64,000 bases of DNA from Croceivirga sp. Lineage in GTDB: Bacteria; Bacteroidota; Bacteroidia; Flavobacteriales; Flavobacteriaceae. Both the position numbers and the translations under genes were made by a program. The notes beneath the pieces were generated by a model. The model had not been told where the DNA came from. It made no database searches and saw only the letters and a list, made by a program, of their open reading frames with translations. Where the stretch lies: positions 62,001 through 126,000 of the forward strand of contig JANQSA010000062.1 of NCBI GenBank assembly GCA_028284285.1, written 5' to 3'. Positions 61,150-64,000 of this stretch are shown piece after piece (position 1 is the stretch's first letter; each line of letters starts with the position of its first letter).

Positions 61150-62792
61150 TACAGGAGCTTCGTTGCAATATAGAAATTCCGGTCGATGACCAGTTCAGTA
61201 CCTTTTATCGTTTCCGTTTTCCATTCAGCGTTTTTTTTGGGGAACAGCCACTTTTCTTTACCATCTACAAAAACCCGGACCGGCATGTCAAAATCATCCA
61301 CTACTTTGGTGTAGCGGTATTTCAGCGTTTTTCCGTCAAACTGGTATTCCAAAACAGGTACATCAGGGGTGCGCAGGTATTGTTCAAAAAAAGCGGACAG
61401 ATCCTTTCCGGTTTCCCTGCTTAAGAAATGCTCAATCTGCTGTGTAGTGACAGTTTGATGATAGAAGGTAGCGTTAATTTTCCTAAGGATTTGCCGCCAT
61501 TTTTCATCGTCTTCCACCAACTGCCTTAAGGTGTGCAGCATGTTCGCTCCTTTATAGTACATATCCCCAGAACCCCTTCGGTTAAGGTTGTACCTGCCTA
61601 TAATAGGTTTGTCGTTCTGAATTCGTTTTCGGGTGCCGATGACGTAGTCGGAAGCGGCCTCCGTACCAAAATGATAATCCAGATACAGGTTTTCGGAATA
61701 GGCGGTAAAGCCCTCGTGAATCCACATATCTGCGATGTCCTTGTAGGTGATGCTATTGGCAAACCACTCATGACCAGCCTCGTGGATGATGATAAAATCG
61801 AACTTCAGGCCCCAGCCCGAATCGGAGAGGTCCATACCGCGATATCCATTTTGGAAGCCATTGCCGTAGGTAACGGAACTCTGGTGCTCCATACCCAAAT
61901 AGGGTACTTCTACCAATTTAAAACCGTCTTCATAAAACGGGTAAGGGCCAAACCAATGTTCAAAGGCCTCAAGCATCTTTGTGGTTTGGCGAAATTGGTT
62001 TTGTGCTTTCGCCATATTATCCCGAAGTACATAATAGTCTATATCAAGGGCCCCCTTTTCCCCCTGGTATTGCTCCCCAAAATGCACATAATCCCCAATA
62101 TTGACGTTCACGCCATAGTTGTTTATGGGGCTGCTCACGAACCAATGTGTGGTTTTTAGTGTATCGGACTCTTCAAGCTTGCGTAGTTTTCCATTGGATA
62201 CATTCATCAGGTTTTTAGGAAAGCTTACGCTAATGAGCATGCTATCCACTTCATCATACATATGGTCTTTGTTGGGCCACCAGGCACTGGCGCCCAGACC
62301 CTGGCAGGAGGTGGCTACAAAATGGTTGCCATTCCTATCCTTTTTCCAGGAAAAACCGCCATCCCAGGGAGCACGTATGGCTTCCCTGGGTTTGCCGGAA
62401 TATTGAACTACTATTTCATTAAGGTCTCCCTTTTTCTGTACCTTCTCCAAAAGCACCATATACGCATTGTTACCCTCCTTGCGGTAGGATAAGGGTGTTC
62501 CATCTTGTGTAATGCTTTCAATCCTCAAAGGGGGCTGCAAGTCAATCTGAAGTGTATTCTTCTTTTCCAGCACCTTATAGTGAATGGTGTTCCGGCCCGT
62601 AATGTATTTTTCATCCGGATCTACCGTGATATCCAAATGGTAGTAGGTGAGGTCCCACCATTCCCGTTCGGGAGTGATACTACCTCGTAAAAATTCATCT
62701 TGGGTGTAGCTCAAATCCTGCTGTGCGTAGGCGCAAAACCCCAAAAAAAGACTACAATAGAATATCACTTGTTTTGTCAAACGTCTTTTCAT
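61149..62792 (-). CDS. M1-family metallopeptidase, secreted
   Basis: A 547-residue exported aminopeptidase-like enzyme; signal peptide IFYCSLFLGFCAYAQQ. The zinc site is in FIIIHEAGHEWFANS and, 18 residues after the second His, IHEGFTAYSEN. The exopeptidase motif GxMEN is varied (YLGMEHQSSVTYG), as in other Bacteroidota M1 proteins. It releases N-terminal residues in the periplasm or outside. ATG 62792 follows the TMEM175 stop by 1 base and is preferred over 62807. Confidence 0.92.
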   Translation of the reverse strand: MKRRLTKQVIFYCSLFLGFCAYAQQDLSYTQDEFLRGSITPEREWWDLTYYHLDITVDPDEKYITGRNTIHYKVLEKKNTLQIDLQPPLRIESITQDGTPLSYRKEGNNAYMVLLEKVQKKGDLNEIVVQYSGKPREAIRAPWDGGFSWKKDRNGNHFVATSCQGLGASAWWPNKDHMYDEVDSMLISVSFPKNLMNVSNGKLRKLEESDTLKTTHWFVSSPINNYGVNVNIGDYVHFGEQYQGEKGALDIDYYVLRDNMAKAQNQFRQTTKMLEAFEHWFGPYPFYEDGFKLVEVPYLGMEHQSSVTYGNGFQNGYRGMDLSDSGWGLKFDFIIIHEAGHEWFANSITYKDIADMWIHEGFTAYSENLYLDYHFGTEAASDYVIGTRKRIQNDKPIIGRYNLNRRGSGDMYYKGANMLHTLRQLVEDDEKWRQILRKINATFYHQTVTTQQIEHFLSRETGKDLSAFFEQYLRTPDVPVLEYQFDGKTLKYRYTKVVDDFDMPVRVFVDGKEKWLFPKKNAEWKTETIKGTELVIDRNFYIATKLL

Positions 62793-62793
62793 C

Positions 62794-63417
62794 TTAGTTG
62801 CGTTCAAGTTTTTTATAGAAATGGTAGGTATGCCACGAACAAATGGGCCCTAGCAGTGCATAGAAAAAACCAGGGAGCCCAATCCCGATTCCAATTTCAA
62901 AGAATGCCAGGATCACAGAAATAATGGCTACAATAACAAAAATGGCAAAATGCCGTGTGTAGAAATATAAATGGATGGCATTTTTCATGGCGCGGGATTT
63001 TTTAAATGCCCGGTAATACATCATAGTAAAACACAGAAAAATGAGCGAAAAGCCGATGCCGTACATCAAAAAAAGATTTGCCAAATCTGTTCTTGTCTTT
63101 ACGCCTTCCCCCATCAACGACTGCACCATTGATTTCAAGGGAAACACGTAGTATAATGCCACAAACAATAAAATGCAATTGAGTACAATGATCCAGTTAT
63201 CTATGTATTTGGTACGCCTAAAGAAATTATAGTGTACCCACCACAGTGCTACCAATACGAAGAAGCTTACGGAAAAACTGAGGAATCCAGTAATGGTGGT
63301 TTTGTTTAGGGCAAGGTCGCCGTTCATATCAAAATTGACTACCATCAGTGTGGCTGCAAAAGCAAAAACACCATCGCTGAATGCCTCGACCCGGCTAATA
63401 TTGTGCGGCCATTTCAT
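62794..63417 (-). CDS. TMEM175/DUF1211-family potassium-channel-like membrane protein
   Basis: A 207-residue membrane protein with about six helices. The signature RVEAFSDGVFAFAATLMVV in the first helix is the FSDG motif of bacterial TMEM175, a potassium-selective channel. The rest is hydrophobic with WWVHYNFFRRTKYIDNWIIV. The gene is in the operon with the M1 peptidase and follows the NTF2-like gene by 9 bases. Confidence 0.9.
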   Translation of the reverse strand: MKWPHNISRVEAFSDGVFAFAATLMVVNFDMNGDLALNKTTITGFLSFSVSFFVLVALWWVHYNFFRRTKYIDNWIIVLNCILLFVALYYVFPLKSMVQSLMGEGVKTRTDLANLFLMYGIGFSLIFLCFTMMYYRAFKKSRAMKNAIHLYFYTRHFAIFVIVAIISVILAFFEIGIGIGLPGFFYALLGPICSWHTYHFYKKLERN

Positions 63418-63426
63418 CCCGGAAAA

Positions 63427-63999
63427 TTATCGAATAAAGGTGACTTTGGCAATTTTGCCGTTTTCCACTTCGTAGATAGCCACAGCGGAAAAGTTTTGTC
63501 CGTTAACGGTAAGATATTCCAGGTCAATCACTTTATTGCCAATTATCATGCGTTTTTTTATCTCGCAATTAAGGTCAGGGGTGCTTTCGAAGAAACCCTG
63601 GTACCTGTTCCGCATTTTTTCCTGTCCCATACTAGTGAGGCTGTTGGGATAATTGAAGAGCCTTACATCATCACTGTAGGTTGCCATGAAAGCATCAATA
63701 TTCCTTGCGTTATAGGCTTCCAATTGTTGTTGAACGATGGCAACAGGATTTTCAGAATCCTTCTGTTCAAAAAGGAAGGTCATACTTGTGATTTCATCAT
63801 TCTGAACCTGGTAAATAGCAACCTGGTGATTTTCCACACCATCGTCAACCGCCCTTTCCTCATCAATTACGGTATTGCCTATGACGATTCTTTTCAGCAC
63901 GGCGACACTGGAAGACGCTGTTTGTTTAAAATAATCACCATAACGCTGTTTCATGGTTTTCCTTCCCCTATACAAGGTATCGTTGGGAAAGCGTTTCAC
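63427..63999 (-). CDS. tandem NTF2/SnoaL-like protein, 5' end cut by the window
   Basis: A 190-residue partial frame holding two related NTF2/SnoaL-like domains: the first visible from YGDYFKQTASSSVAVLKRIV to QVQNDEITSMTFLFEQ, the second from IDAFMATYSDDVRLFNYPNS to VENGKIAKVTFIR. The repeated IGNTVIDEE / IGNKVIDLE segments show internal duplication. The first domain is incomplete, so the true start most likely lies past base 64000. Probably a small-molecule-binding or isomerase-like protein. Confidence 0.8.
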   Translation of the reverse strand: MKRFPNDTLYRGRKTMKQRYGDYFKQTASSSVAVLKRIVIGNTVIDEERAVDDGVENHQVAIYQVQNDEITSMTFLFEQKDSENPVAIVQQQLEAYNARNIDAFMATYSDDVRLFNYPNSLTSMGQEKMRNRYQGFFESTPDLNCEIKKRMIIGNKVIDLEYLTVNGQNFSAVAIYEVENGKIAKVTFIR

Positions 64000-64000
64000 C

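Noticed and set aside
1-64000. CRISPR arrays, insertion sequences, prophage, rRNA or tRNA genes
   Set aside because: No regularly spaced repeats, transposase or integrase motifs, phage structural proteins or cloverleaf-type sequences were found by eye.

Overview
The window reads as chromosomal DNA from a Bacteroidota bacterium, most likely a marine member of the Flavobacteriaceae. The evidence is the gene families present (TonB receptor with a carboxypeptidase-like N-terminal domain, 2TM-domain proteins, LytTR regulation, LETM1-related protein, paired VPS10/sortilin-like repeat proteins, DUF2490, many SxxK serine hydrolases with lipoboxes), A-rich translation starts without Shine-Dalgarno sequences, and flavobacterial promoters of the TTG-N~20-TAnnTTTG/A type. 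The genus cannot be fixed. I see no rRNA, tRNA, CRISPR array, insertion sequence or phage gene.

Layout. 0-7.3 kb: a secreted protein, then a plus-strand block of TonB receptor, TPR-like protein, LytS-type kinase ending in a 2TM domain, three stand-alone 2TM proteins and a LytTR response regulator. 7.4-10.9 kb: minus-strand LETM1-related, DUF547, isochorismatase-like and GDSL genes; the GDSL gene faces an ABC ATPase/large permease pair, the same order as tesA-ybbA-ybbP in E. coli. 14.2-15.2 kb: a DUF559 nuclease gene embedded in direct and inverted repeats. 15.2-24.1 kb: exported superoxide dismutase, a DUF1905/OmdA-like gene, and a tight four-gene operon (VPS10-like protein, S9 peptidase, DUF2490 protein, alpha/beta-hydrolase-OsmC fusion). 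24.3-31.8 kb: glyoxalase-like protein, two serine hydrolases around an AraC regulator, an alanine-dehydrogenase-like enzyme, and a PadR/orphan permease-prefix/DoxX operon. 31.9-38.1 kb: short alpha-glucan phosphorylase, TlpA-like thioredoxin and a second VPS10-like protein.

38.1-48.0 kb is an accessory stretch: every gene is on the plus strand, most are small single-gene units (KptA, RidA-like, DUF1801, DUF6653-like, small membrane proteins), and the gaps carry related short elements that start near GCTAACAA just after a stop codon and end near CCGTTGTAG just before the next start, several able to form bulged hairpins. This is the strongest candidate here for an undescribed cassette-like arrangement; no integrase is visible in the window. 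48.3-54.1 kb holds a class-C beta-lactamase-like protein with a palindromic operator, an AraC regulator, an alpha/beta hydrolase, an NTF2-like protein and an MFS transporter. 54.1-57.5 kb is a minus-strand operon of small binding and stress proteins (two SRPBCC, DoxX, two VOC, AlkD-like, GyrI-like) divergent from a GlxA-type regulator. 58.6-64 kb holds a YdeI-like protein and a second minus-strand operon (NTF2-like, TMEM175, M1 peptidase, arginase-like, GNAT, small membrane protein).

Worth checking beyond the cassette region: the DUF559 repeat element, the phosphorylase that lacks the usual PLP lysine, an arginase-fold protein with Cys at the first metal-ligand position, the 2TM array with LytTR-like half-sites, and palindromic operators in front of the PadR and serine-hydrolase genes.
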